Assembly (NCBI GenBank): GCA_039916225.1
Contig: JBDSLU010000054.1
Coordinates: 1-18,434, forward strand
Direction of reading: 5' to 3'
DNA: 18,434 nucleotides
From: JBDSLU01 sp039916225
GTDB lineage: Bacteria > Acidobacteriota > Vicinamibacteria > Vicinamibacterales > Vicinamibacteraceae
Positions 9,181-16,210 of the stretch are shown here, one piece after another (the first letter of the stretch is position 1; each line of letters begins with the position of its first letter). A program made the translations under genes and the position numbers. The notes under the pieces are model-generated. The model did not search any database and was not told the DNA's origin. It worked only from the letters and a program-made list of their open reading frames with translations.

Positions 9181-12100
9181 CTAGTGCAACTGGAGAGAGA
9201 TCAACTTCGACACGCCGGGCTCTTCCATCGTCACGCCGTAGAGTCGATCGGCGATCTCCATCGTCTTGCGATGGTGCGTGATCAGGATGAACTGCGTCTG
9301 GTCCTGCATGCCGCGCAGCATCTCGACGAAGCGGGCGATGTTGGCGTCGTCGAGCGGCGCGTCGATCTCGTCGAGCAGGCAGAACGGCGACGGCCGATAG
9401 CGGAACAGCGCGAACATCAGCGCCATCGCCGTCAGCGCCTTCTCGCCACCGGAGAGCAGCTGGACGCTCTGCAGCCGCTTGCCGGGCGGCTGCGCGATGA
9501 TGTCGATGCCGCTCTCGAGCTCGTCCTGATCGTCGAGCAGCACCAGGCCGGCGCGGCCGCCGCCGAACAGCGTCGAGAAGGTCGTGCCGAAGTACTCGTT
9601 GATCGTGCCGAACGCCTCGTGGAAGCGCTCGCGCGTGGTCTGCTCGATCCGCTTGATGGCCTCGCCAGTCTGCTTGATCGACAGCAGCAGGTCGGCCCGC
9701 TGCGTGGTCAGGAACGTGTGCCGCTCCTCGAGCTCGGTGAACTGCTCGATGGCCATCATGTTGACCGGCCCGAGCCGCTCGATCTTCTTCTTCAGCTGGG
9801 CGATGGCGTCTTCAGGGGTCAGCGCGGCACGCGCCTGGGCGCCGTCACCCTCGGCCGACGCGACAGCGTCCGCCGAAGCCGCCCCGTCCTCGGGGCCTTC
9901 GGTCTCCTCACCATCGACCGGCTCGTCGACGGCTGCGAGCGACGCTTCCGGCGACGGCAGGTCCGACGCGGCTCCCGCGGCCACTTCGGCGGCGACGTCG
10001 GCCACTGACATCTCCAGCGCTTCGACGCAGATGGCTTCGAGGTGGGTCAGGTCGGCTTCAGCCGTTGCGCACGACACCTCGAGACGGACGGCTTCGCCGC
10101 GTACCGCGTCGACCGCGCCACGCGCTTCGCGGGTGCCCTGCTCACGGGCCTGGTAGTCGGCCTGGAGGCCGGCGGCGCGCTCGTCGCACTGGACGACGCG
10201 CTGGCGCAGCTCGGCGTAGGCGACCAGATCGCCATCGAGCCGCAGCCGGTTCTCTTCGGCCGACTGGGCGAGCTGGACGCGACGCTCATCGAGCCGCGTC
10301 CGCTCGTCACCGCGCGCGGTGATGCGGGCATCGAGCTCGCGCGACTGGTCCTCGAGGCGGCCGACGTCGATCGACAGCGCCGACGCGCGCTCGACCAGTG
10401 CGGCGTGGCGCGCCTGGGCGGCGGCGGCGTTGCGGCTGGCGGATGCGAGCGACTCGCGGCGGGCGCCGAGCACCTCGAGCGCCGTCGCCAGGCGCGCGTC
10501 GATGACCTCGCGCTCGCCGGCCAGGCGAGCGATCGCGCCGCGCGATTCGTCGGCGCGGACGTCGAGCTGCCGCCGTTCTTCCTCGTAGCGGCCCCGCTCG
10601 TTGCGGCCCAGCGTTTCGCGCCGGGCCAGGCGATCGAGCTCCTCGCCGAGGCGCGCGACGTGCAGCTCGTGCTGCAGCACCGTCTTGTCCTGACGGTGGC
10701 GCTCGCTGTCGAGGCCGGCCAGGCGTTCGGTGGCGGTCTGGATCGAGCGCTCGAGCTCGGCGATCTCACCCTGCAGCGTCTCGAGCGTGGTCCGCTTGCC
10801 GGCCAGCTCGGCGGCCAGCTCGCGCACTTCGCGGCGGTTGGCGAGGATGCCGTGGCTGTCTTCGCCGGTGCCGCCCATGACCAGGCGTCCACCGCGGTAG
10901 ACCTCGCCCATCGACGTGACGACCGCCACCGGGGCGTCGAGCGACAGCTGGCGTGCGGTGGCGACATCGGGCGCGATCCACACGTCGCCGAGCGCCCAGC
11001 GGATCAGTCCCTGGTACGGACCGACGACGCGACCGACGGCGTCGATCGACTGGGCCCCGTCGACGGCCGGGCGAGGCTCGAAGGCCGGTGCTCCCTGATC
11101 CGCCGACAGGAAACCGCAGCGGCCGAGGCCGCGATCGCGCACGAAGGCCAGGCCGCGATCGGCGTCGGCGGACGTGGCGACCACCACGCACTGCAGCAGA
11201 TCGGCAAACGCCGCTTCGACGGCACGTTCGCCGCCGGGCTCGACGTCGAGGTGATCGGCGACGGATCCGTGATGGCTCACGCCGGCCTCGGGCGAGCCGA
11301 GGATGAGGCGGGCCGCTTCGCCATAGGCGGCCCGCGTCGCTTCGAGCTGCTGGAGCGAGCGCAGCCGGCCTTCGGCGGCCGCCACCTCTTTCTCCTGCGT
11401 CCGGGCGTCGCGGACGCGCCAGTCGCGCTCGACGCGGGCCGTGCCGAGGCCCGATTCGGCGGCGTGCCGCGAGGCGACGGTCTCGGTGAGGGCAGCCTGC
11501 GCAGCGGCCAGCGTATCCTGGGCCTGGACGCGCTCGGTGGTCAGGCGCTCCGCTTCGATCCGCAGATCCCGGGCTTCGACGTCGAGGCGTCCGAGCTCGC
11601 CGCCGATGCGCTGGCGGCCTTCCTCGGCGCGTTCGATCGTGTGCTGCAGCGTCGTCATCGACTGCAGGTTGACGGTGGCGCCGCGGCGGGCCACGTCGAC
11701 GTCGCGATCGAGAGCGCCGATCTCGGTCTCGAGGGCCTCGACGCCGCGCGCCTCGGTCCGCAGCGTCTCGCCGGCGGCATCGCGCTCGGCGTTGGCGGCC
11801 TGCGCCGCGGCACGCCGGGTCTCGATCTCTTCACGGGCGGGGCCGCGACGGCCTTCGAGCAGCCCGAGTTCGCCGGCGATCTCGGCCACCGTCTGGACGA
11901 GCGCCGCCGCCTGCTGCTGATCGAAAATGATCTGCTGCTGGCGACGCTCGTTCTCGAGTTCGCGCTGGTGCGCCTCGGCGCGCAGGCCGTTGGCCTGGCC
12001 CTCGGCCTCGGTCAGCTCGATGCGCACGCGCTCGAGGTCGCTCTCGACCTCGGCCAGGCGCGCGGCCGCCACCTGCTCGCGCTCGCGAACGGCGGTGAGG

Positions 12101-12939
12101 GCTTCCCGCGCGGTGCGGATCGCCTCGGTGAGGCGCTCGTAGCGCTGCGCGAACAGCAGCTTCTCCCAACGCCGCAGCTCGCCGCGCAGGCGCTGATAGC
12201 GGCGGGCCTTGCCGGCCTGCCGCTTGAGGGCGGCGCGCTGGCGCTCGAGCTCGTAGACCAGGTCGTCGACGCGGGTCAGGTTCTGCTGCGCCGCTTCGAG
12301 TTTGAGCTCGGCCTGGCGGCGGCGCGACTTGAACTTGGTGACGCCGGCGGCTTCCTCGATCAGCTGCCGCCGGTCGGTCGGCTTCGAGCTGAGGATCTGG
12401 CCGATCTTGCCCTGCTCGATGACGGCGTAGCCCTTCACGCCGACGCCGACGTCCATCAGGATGTCCTGGACGTCGCGCAGGCGGACGGCGTGGCCGTCGA
12501 TCAGGTACTCGCTCTCCCCGGATCGATAGAGGCGTCGGCCGATCTCGACGTCGCGGGTGATCGGCGGCAGTTCCTCGACGACTTCGACGGCTTCCCCGCC
12601 CTCGCCGGCTGTCTGGCCGTCAGCGGTCACCGCTTCGCCGAGGCCAGGCAGAAGTGCCGCCTGCTTCGGCCGCGCCACGACACCCTTCAGGTGGAGCCGG
12701 ACCTCCGCTGCGGCGGTCGCCTTGCGGGCGTCGCTGCCGCCGAAGATCACGTCCTCCATCCGTTCGCCGCGCAGGCTCTTGGCGCTCTGCTCGCCGAGGA
12801 CCCACGTAATGGCGTCGACGATGTTGCTCTTGCCGCAGCCGTTGGGGCCGACGATGGCGGTGACTCCCGTGTCGAACCGGACGTCGGCGCGATCGGGGAA
12901 ACTCTTGAAACCCGAGAGTTCGAGTCGTTCCAGGCGCAT
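9181..12939 (-). CDS. smc: Chromosome segregation ATPase SMC
   Basis: SMC is the coiled-coil ATPase of bacterial condensin, which compacts and segregates chromosomes with ScpA and ScpB (not in this window). The 1252-residue protein is complete. It has Walker A GPNGCGKS (31-38), a Q-loop region at GEQSAKS (Gln51), two long coiled-coil arms, and a hinge at roughly 540-680 containing GSVADHLDV. The ABC signature LSGGEKA lies near 1161 and the Walker B region LLDEIDAPLDD near 1188-1197. Two insertions stand out: about 39 residues at 87-125 in the N-terminal head, and an acidic Ala/Asp/Glu/Pro stretch of about 59 residues at 981-1039, just before the KKIERLGPVNMMAIEQ segment. The ATG at 12937-12939 starts directly at the conserved RLERLELSGFKSF motif. 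There is no Shine-Dalgarno sequence, and a promoter-like motif lies only 9 nt upstream. Confidence 0.98.
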   Translation of the reverse strand: MRLERLELSGFKSFPDRADVRFDTGVTAIVGPNGCGKSNIVDAITWVLGEQSAKSLRGERMEDVIFGGSDARKATAAAEVRLHLKGVVARPKQAALLPGLGEAVTADGQTAGEGGEAVEVVEELPPITRDVEIGRRLYRSGESEYLIDGHAVRLRDVQDILMDVGVGVKGYAVIEQGKIGQILSSKPTDRRQLIEEAAGVTKFKSRRRQAELKLEAAQQNLTRVDDLVYELERQRAALKRQAGKARRYQRLRGELRRWEKLLFAQRYERLTEAIRTAREALTAVREREQVAAARLAEVESDLERVRIELTEAEGQANGLRAEAHQRELENERRQQQIIFDQQQAAALVQTVAEIAGELGLLEGRRGPAREEIETRRAAAQAANAERDAAGETLRTEARGVEALETEIGALDRDVDVARRGATVNLQSMTTLQHTIERAEEGRQRIGGELGRLDVEARDLRIEAERLTTERVQAQDTLAAAQAALTETVASRHAAESGLGTARVERDWRVRDARTQEKEVAAAEGRLRSLQQLEATRAAYGEAARLILGSPEAGVSHHGSVADHLDVEPGGERAVEAAFADLLQCVVVATSADADRGLAFVRDRGLGRCGFLSADQGAPAFEPRPAVDGAQSIDAVGRVVGPYQGLIRWALGDVWIAPDVATARQLSLDAPVAVVTSMGEVYRGGRLVMGGTGEDSHGILANRREVRELAAELAGKRTTLETLQGEIAELERSIQTATERLAGLDSERHRQDKTVLQHELHVARLGEELDRLARRETLGRNERGRYEEERRQLDVRADESRGAIARLAGEREVIDARLATALEVLGARRESLASASRNAAAAQARHAALVERASALSIDVGRLEDQSRELDARITARGDERTRLDERRVQLAQSAEENRLRLDGDLVAYAELRQRVVQCDERAAGLQADYQAREQGTREARGAVDAVRGEAVRLEVSCATAEADLTHLEAICVEALEMSVADVAAEVAAGAASDLPSPEASLAAVDEPVDGEETEGPEDGAASADAVASAEGDGAQARAALTPEDAIAQLKKKIERLGPVNMMAIEQFTELEERHTFLTTQRADLLLSIKQTGEAIKRIEQTTRERFHEAFGTINEYFGTTFSTLFGGGRAGLVLLDDQDELESGIDIIAQPPGKRLQSVQLLSGGEKALTAMALMFALFRYRPSPFCLLDEIDAPLDDANIARFVEMLRGMQDQTQFILITHHRKTMEIADRLYGVTMEEPGVSKLISLQLH

Positions 12940-12948
12940 GGGAGCCGG

Positions 12949-12977
12949 AGTGTAGCAGCCGCTGCCTATTGGGGCAA
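12949..12977 (-). promoter_or_regulatory. Candidate smc promoter, nearly leaderless
   Basis: On the minus strand TTGCCC (12977-12972), a 17-bp spacer and TACACT (12954-12949) form a sigma70-like promoter. TG with 1-bp spacing precedes the -10, giving an extended -10 (TGCTACACT). Only 9 nt separate the -10 from the ATG, so the predicted transcript would have 2-3 leader nucleotides at most. Confidence 0.5.
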
Positions 12978-12981
12978 TAGG
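12965..12981. repeat. Perfect 17-bp inverted repeat over the smc -35 box
   Basis: CCTATTGGGGCAATAGG is a perfect 7-bp inverted repeat with a GGG centre. It contains AT-rich half-sites in GC-rich DNA and fully covers the predicted smc -35 hexamer, as a repressor operator would. It could alternatively fold as an RNA hairpin in read-through transcripts from ctpA. Confidence 0.65.
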
Positions 12982-13075
12982 AAGGAGCGACCACTAGATA
13001 TAGGGTAACTGACCAGCTTGACGGGCGGCGTCAGGTCCCAAGTCCGTCAGCGCGTCGAACGCGGGCGGCGGGAGC

Positions 13076-14704
13076 TTACTTGTCCGCCTTCGCCTGCCGG
13101 GACGCGGCAGTGAGGCGCGTGAGGCCCTCGGCCTCGCCGAACAGGCTGAGGGCGAACTGGGCCTGCGGATCGACCGACACGAGGTGCCGGCGCGCGTCTT
13201 CCATCGAGAACAGGGCGGCGTCGATCTCGTAGCGGATCATCGCCCGGATGAAGGCCTGGTCCTTGGTCCAGCCCTCTTCGTCCAGCACGACGCGCGCTTC
13301 ACTTGTCAGGAAGCCCTTGAAATCGTCCACCATCGCGTCGCTCATCGCGAAGTTGCGGGCCACGAGGCGCCGATCCTTGCCGCCGACGATGCGCGTGTCG
13401 CCCTGCTCCGAGAAGCGCTGCGCGAAGTCGGCGAAGATCTGCCGGTTGTGCAGCGATCGGCCGAAGCGGCTCGGGTTGAAGCCCTCGATCGGACCGGTCA
13501 TGTGCTTGTCCGGCTCGATGCCGCCACCACCGTAGACCTGACGGCCGGCGTCGGTGTGCTTCAGCTCGTTGCCCTTGTGCTCGCGCGGCTGGTCGTCCTG
13601 CTCGCGGTACGAGTAGGTCAGGTATTCGTCGAAGGTGCCGTCCCACGGCCGCTGGATCATCCGGCCGCTCGGCGTGTAGTAGCGCGCCGTCGTCAGGGCC
13701 AGGCCGGCCTCGCCGGCGATGCGATACAGCGACTGGACGAGCGCCTTGCCGAACGTGGTCTCGCCGACGACCAGCGCCCGATCGTGATCCTGCAGCGCGC
13801 CCGAGACGATCTCGGAGGCGCTGGCGCTGTTGCGGTTGACGAGTACGATGATCGGGAGCGTCGGCACCGTCGCCGGCTCGGAGGCGTGATAGTCCTCGTC
13901 GGAATGACGCGTGCGGCCCCGCGTGTAGACGATCATGTCGCCGCGCGGCAGGAAGCGGTTCGACACGCGGATCGCCTGATCGAGCGGCCCGCCGGGGTTG
14001 TCGCGCAGATCGAGCAGGAGGCGCTGCATGCCGCGAGCCTGCAGCTTGGTCAGCTCCTTGCCCAGTTCGCGATCGGTGACCTCGGAGAAATCGCGCAGCC
14101 GGATGTAGCCGGTGCGTTCATCGATCATGAACGCGCCCTGAAGGCTCGGGATGCTGACCTCGTCGCGCTCGACGGTCAGCTCGATCAGGTCGTCGAAGCC
14201 GCGGCGCTTGATCGACACCTGCACCGACGTGCCCTTCGGGCCCTTCAGCTTGGAGACGGCCTTGTCGCTCGCCCAGCCCTTGGCGCTCTCGCCGGCGATC
14301 TTGGAGATGGTGTCGCCGCGGCGGATGCCGCGCCGGAAGGCCGGCGAGCCTTCGAAAACGTTGCCGACCAGGATGTCGCCGTCGATCGCCTGGATGGTGA
14401 TGCCGAGGCCGTAGTAGTGGCCTTCCTGGCGCTCGCGCATCTGGGCGTAGCTGCGCGGGTCGAAGAAGCTCGAATGCGGGTCGAGCGTGTTGAGGAGCCC
14501 GTTGATCGAAGAGTAGACGAGGCGATCGGATTCGACCGGCCCCACATACTGCGCTTCGACCGCGGCCAGCGCCGCGGTGAACACCCGGTAGCGCGCCTCG
14601 ACTTCGTCCTCGGTGGCGAGGAGGCGCGGGCCGAACAAGCCACCGGCCAGCGCAGCAAGCGCCACGGCAGCCACCATCGTCGTCCAGGCTCGGCGTAGGA
14701 GCAT
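13076..14704 (-). CDS. S41 carboxy-terminal processing protease with PDZ domain
   Basis: This 542-residue protein is a CtpA/Prc-type periplasmic serine protease. It has a basic n-region and hydrophobic segment (about 1-25) that could be a signal peptide or anchor, and an N-terminal helical region with GLLNTLDPHSSFFDP (69-83). A PDZ domain spans about 97-180 (GLGI, GSPAFRRGIRRGD). The S41 core follows, with LLLDLRDNPGG (229-239), NSASASEIVSGAL carrying the likely nucleophile Ser295, and GKALVQS with the likely general base Lys320; this 25-residue spacing is that of the known Ser-Lys dyad. Residues after the GGGGIEPD motif form a long, probably helical C-terminal extension of about 150 residues that many CtpA proteins lack. 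It is divergent from tatA. The ATG has no Shine-Dalgarno sequence and lies 6 nt from a predicted -10. Confidence 0.96.
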   Translation of the reverse strand: MLLRRAWTTMVAAVALAALAGGLFGPRLLATEDEVEARYRVFTAALAAVEAQYVGPVESDRLVYSSINGLLNTLDPHSSFFDPRSYAQMRERQEGHYYGLGITIQAIDGDILVGNVFEGSPAFRRGIRRGDTISKIAGESAKGWASDKAVSKLKGPKGTSVQVSIKRRGFDDLIELTVERDEVSIPSLQGAFMIDERTGYIRLRDFSEVTDRELGKELTKLQARGMQRLLLDLRDNPGGPLDQAIRVSNRFLPRGDMIVYTRGRTRHSDEDYHASEPATVPTLPIIVLVNRNSASASEIVSGALQDHDRALVVGETTFGKALVQSLYRIAGEAGLALTTARYYTPSGRMIQRPWDGTFDEYLTYSYREQDDQPREHKGNELKHTDAGRQVYGGGGIEPDKHMTGPIEGFNPSRFGRSLHNRQIFADFAQRFSEQGDTRIVGGKDRRLVARNFAMSDAMVDDFKGFLTSEARVVLDEEGWTKDQAFIRAMIRYEIDAALFSMEDARRHLVSVDPQAQFALSLFGEAEGLTRLTAASRQAKADK

Positions 14705-14710
14705 GGATCG

Positions 14711-14740
14711 ACTCTAGCAGACAACCCTGGAAGCGGCCAA
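14711..14740 (-). promoter_or_regulatory. Candidate leaderless promoter of the S41 protease gene
   Basis: On the minus strand TTGGCC (14740-14735), an 18-bp spacer and TAGAGT (14716-14711) form a promoter with an extended -10 (TGCTAGAGT). Exactly 6 nt separate the -10 from the ATG at 14704-14702, so transcription would start at or next to the A of the start codon. The absence of a Shine-Dalgarno sequence fits a leaderless mRNA. Confidence 0.5.
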
Positions 14741-14752
14741 GAGTTCCAGTCA

Positions 14753-14787
14753 CGGACGAGCCGTCCGCCGCTTGACCCTCCCGGACG
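14753..14787. repeat. CGGACG palindrome and third copy between divergent promoters
   Basis: CGGACG (14753-14758) and CGTCCG (14762-14767) form a perfect 15-bp inverted repeat with an AGC centre. It lies 4 bp from the tatA -35 and 12 bp from the ctpA -35. A third CGGACG (14782-14787) falls between the tatA -35 and -10 and can also pair with the middle copy. The layout suits a shared regulator of both promoters; no regulator is identified. Confidence 0.55.
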
Positions 14788-14800
14788 GGCTTTCTATAAT
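14772..14800 (+). promoter_or_regulatory. Near-consensus sigma70 promoter for tatA-tatC
   Basis: TTGACC (14772-14777), a 17-bp spacer and a perfect TATAAT (14795-14800) make this the strongest promoter match in the window. Transcription would start near 14807, giving an untranslated leader of about 89 nt. Within that leader CCCCGG/CCGGGG (14852-14871) form a 6-bp hairpin ending 8 nt before the AAGGAG ribosome-binding site. Confidence 0.85.
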
Positions 14801-14812
14801 CCTCTCAAGAGG
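14801..14812. repeat. Short inverted repeat at the tatA transcription start
   Basis: CCTCT and AGAGG flank a 2-bp centre immediately after the -10, covering the expected start point. It could be an operator half-site pair, but at 12 bp it may be chance. Confidence 0.35.
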
Positions 14813-14895
14813 TTGCGGCGAGTTCATCCGCCCCCTCCCCGCAGATACGTTCCCCGGGCTCGACGCCGGGGCCCGCCTGAAGGAGCACAATCGCC

Positions 14896-15225
14896 ATGGG
14901 CCCACTGGGCATGCCCGAACTGATCGTGATTTTCGTCATTGCGCTGCTCGTGTTCGGGCCGCGCAAGCTGCCCGAGCTCGGTCGCTCGCTCGGCAAGAGC
15001 CTGGGCGAGTTCAAGCGCGCGTCGAACGAACTGCGTAACACGCTGGAAGAAGAAGTGCGGGTCGAAGAGCAGAAGGAAGCGACGCAGCGGGTCGCCGCCC
15101 CCGTCGAGCCCGTCGCCGGCCCTCGGGCCGTCGAAACACCGGTGGTCGTCGCCGACACGCCAGTGGTCGACGAGGGCCCGCGCGCGGCGTCGGACACGAC
15201 CCCGCGCAGCGTCACCGCGGACTAG
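14896..15225 (+). CDS. tatA: Twin-arginine translocase TatA/TatB-family subunit
   Basis: This 109-residue protein is the small, single-span component of the Tat pathway, which exports folded proteins across the inner membrane with TatC. It has a transmembrane helix at about 6-21 with a polar Glu8, the hinge FGP (20-22), and an amphipathic helix RKLPELGRSLGKSLGEFKRA (23-42). A charged, Val/Pro-rich cytoplasmic tail follows. AAGGAG (14880-14885) lies 10 nt before the ATG. No second Tat small subunit is seen here, so it may serve as a combined TatA/TatB or work with one encoded elsewhere; the FGP and Glu8 are somewhat TatB-like. tatC follows after 21 bp. Confidence 0.95.
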   Translation: MGPLGMPELIVIFVIALLVFGPRKLPELGRSLGKSLGEFKRASNELRNTLEEEVRVEEQKEATQRVAAPVEPVAGPRAVETPVVVADTPVVDEGPRAASDTTPRSVTAD

Positions 15226-15246
15226 CGGGCGAGGTAACCCACCCGA

Positions 15247-16056
15247 ATGGCCCTCGTGCCCTTCCCCGGTACTCGCGCGCCGTACGACGGCGACGGCGAT
15301 CCCGACGACGATTCGGCCGGCGCCGACAAGATGTCGTTCCTGGAGCATCTCGACGAGCTCCGGAAGCGGCTGATCATCGCGGTCTCGTCTCTGGCCATCG
15401 GCTTCATGGTCAGCTGGGCCTACGTCGAAAAGCTCGTCGACTTCATTTTCGTCCCGCTGAGGGCGACCATCAAGGGCGGCAAGTTCCAATACATCGAGCC
15501 GGGCGAAGGCTTCATGATGCGCATGAAGCTCGCGGCGCTCGCCGGGCTGTTCCTCGCCCTGCCGGTGATCCTCTGGCAGATCTGGCGGTTCGTGGCGCCG
15601 GGGCTCTACTCGAACGAGAAACGCTTCGCCATTCCGTTCGTGTTCCTGTCGACCTTCTTCTTCACGCTCGGCGCCGCCTTCTCCCACTACGTGGCGTTCC
15701 CGTGGACGATGCTGTTCTTCGCCAGCTACGAGTCCGACTACATGGTGTTCATTCCGACGATCTCGCCGGTCTTCTCCATGTACGTGAAGATGATGCTGGC
15801 GATGGGGCTGGTGTTCGAGATGCCGACCGCGGTCTTCTTCCTGGCCCGCATCGGACTGGTCACCGCCGGCTTCCTGATCAAGCAGTTCAAGTACGCGCTG
15901 CTCATCATCGTCATCGCCGCCGCCATCCTGACACCGGGCACGGACGTGGTGTCGCAGGCGCTGATGGCCGGGCCGATGCTCATCCTCTACATCATCAGCA
16001 TCGGCATCGCGTACATCTTCGCCAAGAAGAAGACACCGGTCGATTCTGACGCATAA
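15247..16056 (+). CDS. tatC: Sec-independent protein translocase TatC
   Basis: TatC is the polytopic Tat subunit that recognises twin-arginine signal peptides. The 269-residue protein has the canonical MSFLEHLDELRKRL (29-42), the EGFMMRMK segment (87-94), the FVAPGLYSNEKR loop (115-126) and about six hydrophobic spans, ending in KKKTPVDSDA. A 28-residue Asp-rich extension precedes the usual MSFLEHL start. The first ATG (15247) is preferred because GAGG lies 12 nt upstream, while the ATG at 15331 has no ribosome-binding site; starting there would give the standard N-terminus. It is co-transcribed with tatA, and the tatA-ctpA divergent promoter region probably controls both tat genes. Confidence 0.98.
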   Translation: MALVPFPGTRAPYDGDGDPDDDSAGADKMSFLEHLDELRKRLIIAVSSLAIGFMVSWAYVEKLVDFIFVPLRATIKGGKFQYIEPGEGFMMRMKLAALAGLFLALPVILWQIWRFVAPGLYSNEKRFAIPFVFLSTFFFTLGAAFSHYVAFPWTMLFFASYESDYMVFIPTISPVFSMYVKMMLAMGLVFEMPTAVFFLARIGLVTAGFLIKQFKYALLIIVIAAAILTPGTDVVSQALMAGPMLILYIISIGIAYIFAKKKTPVDSDA

Positions 16057-16065
16057 CACGACACT

Positions 16066-16117
16066 ACCTGCGCGAAAGGACGAGTCGGATTTATACATTC
16101 GTCCGTCCCGCGCAGGT
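16066..16117. repeat. Composite 52-bp inverted repeat downstream of tatC
   Basis: ACCTGCGCG (16066-16074) pairs perfectly with CGCGCAGGT (16109-16117). Inside it, GGACGA (16078-16083) pairs with TCGTCC (16099-16104). An AAA/GTCC internal loop separates the stems and the apical loop of 15 nt is AT-rich. No T-tract follows, so it is not a typical intrinsic terminator. It may end or protect the tatC mRNA, or bind a protein upstream of the next promoter. Confidence 0.65.
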
Positions 16118-16199
16118 TCCCGCAAGCCCCTGACTCGCTTGACGTTGACTTCACTGAGGTCGACTCGTAGGATGGTGTCTGGCTTTTCCTCGTGACTCG
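16080..16199. repeat. Four GACTCG words around the ompA-like promoter
   Basis: GACTCG occurs at 16132-16137, 16162-16167 and 16194-16199, spaced 30 and 32 bp apart. An inverted copy CGAGTC lies at 16081-16086. The inverted copy and the 16162 copy share 8 bp (CGACTCGT). The middle copy ends just before the predicted -10. Spacing near three helical turns is suggestive, but the word is short. Confidence 0.4.
16145..16173 (+). promoter_or_regulatory. Candidate promoter of the OmpA-family gene
   Basis: TTGACT (16145-16150), a 17-bp spacer and TAGGAT (16168-16173) resemble a sigma70 promoter, 5 of 6 and 4 of 6 matches. Transcription would begin near 16180, leaving a leader of about 30 nt with GGAGG (16199-16203) 7 nt before the GTG start. 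A second -35-like TTGACG overlaps at 16139-16144. Confidence 0.65.
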
Positions 16200-16210
16200 G
16201 AGGCGTACTC

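Larger units (their letters stand above)
12940..13075. other. ctpA-smc intergenic region
   Basis: This 136-bp gap carries the candidate smc promoter and its inverted repeat at the smc end. At the ctpA end is a 5-bp stem TGACG-GGCGG-CGTCA (13019-13033) that might help terminate ctpA, without a T-tract. An AT-rich patch lies near 12995-13010. I see no small gene. Confidence 0.5.

Noticed and set aside
7994..9184. 396-codon plus-strand open frame opposite the M48 gene
   Set aside because: The opposite frame encodes a clear HELAHH zinc protease; this frame is Arg/Gly/Ala-rich without domains.
10042..13008. 988-codon plus-strand open frame opposite smc
   Set aside because: It is antisense to an unmistakable SMC gene, has low-complexity Ala/Arg/Leu/Asp-rich content and no recognisable domain; GC-rich third positions commonly keep such frames open.
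14630..14704. Tat signal peptide on the S41 protease because it has Arg-Arg and adjoins the tat genes
   Set aside because: The n-region LLRRAWTTM lacks the rest of the SRRxFLK pattern; an ordinary Sec signal or anchor is more likely.
16066..16117. Intrinsic terminator of tatC
   Set aside because: The stem is strong but no T-tract follows on either strand, so it is listed as an inverted repeat rather than a terminator.
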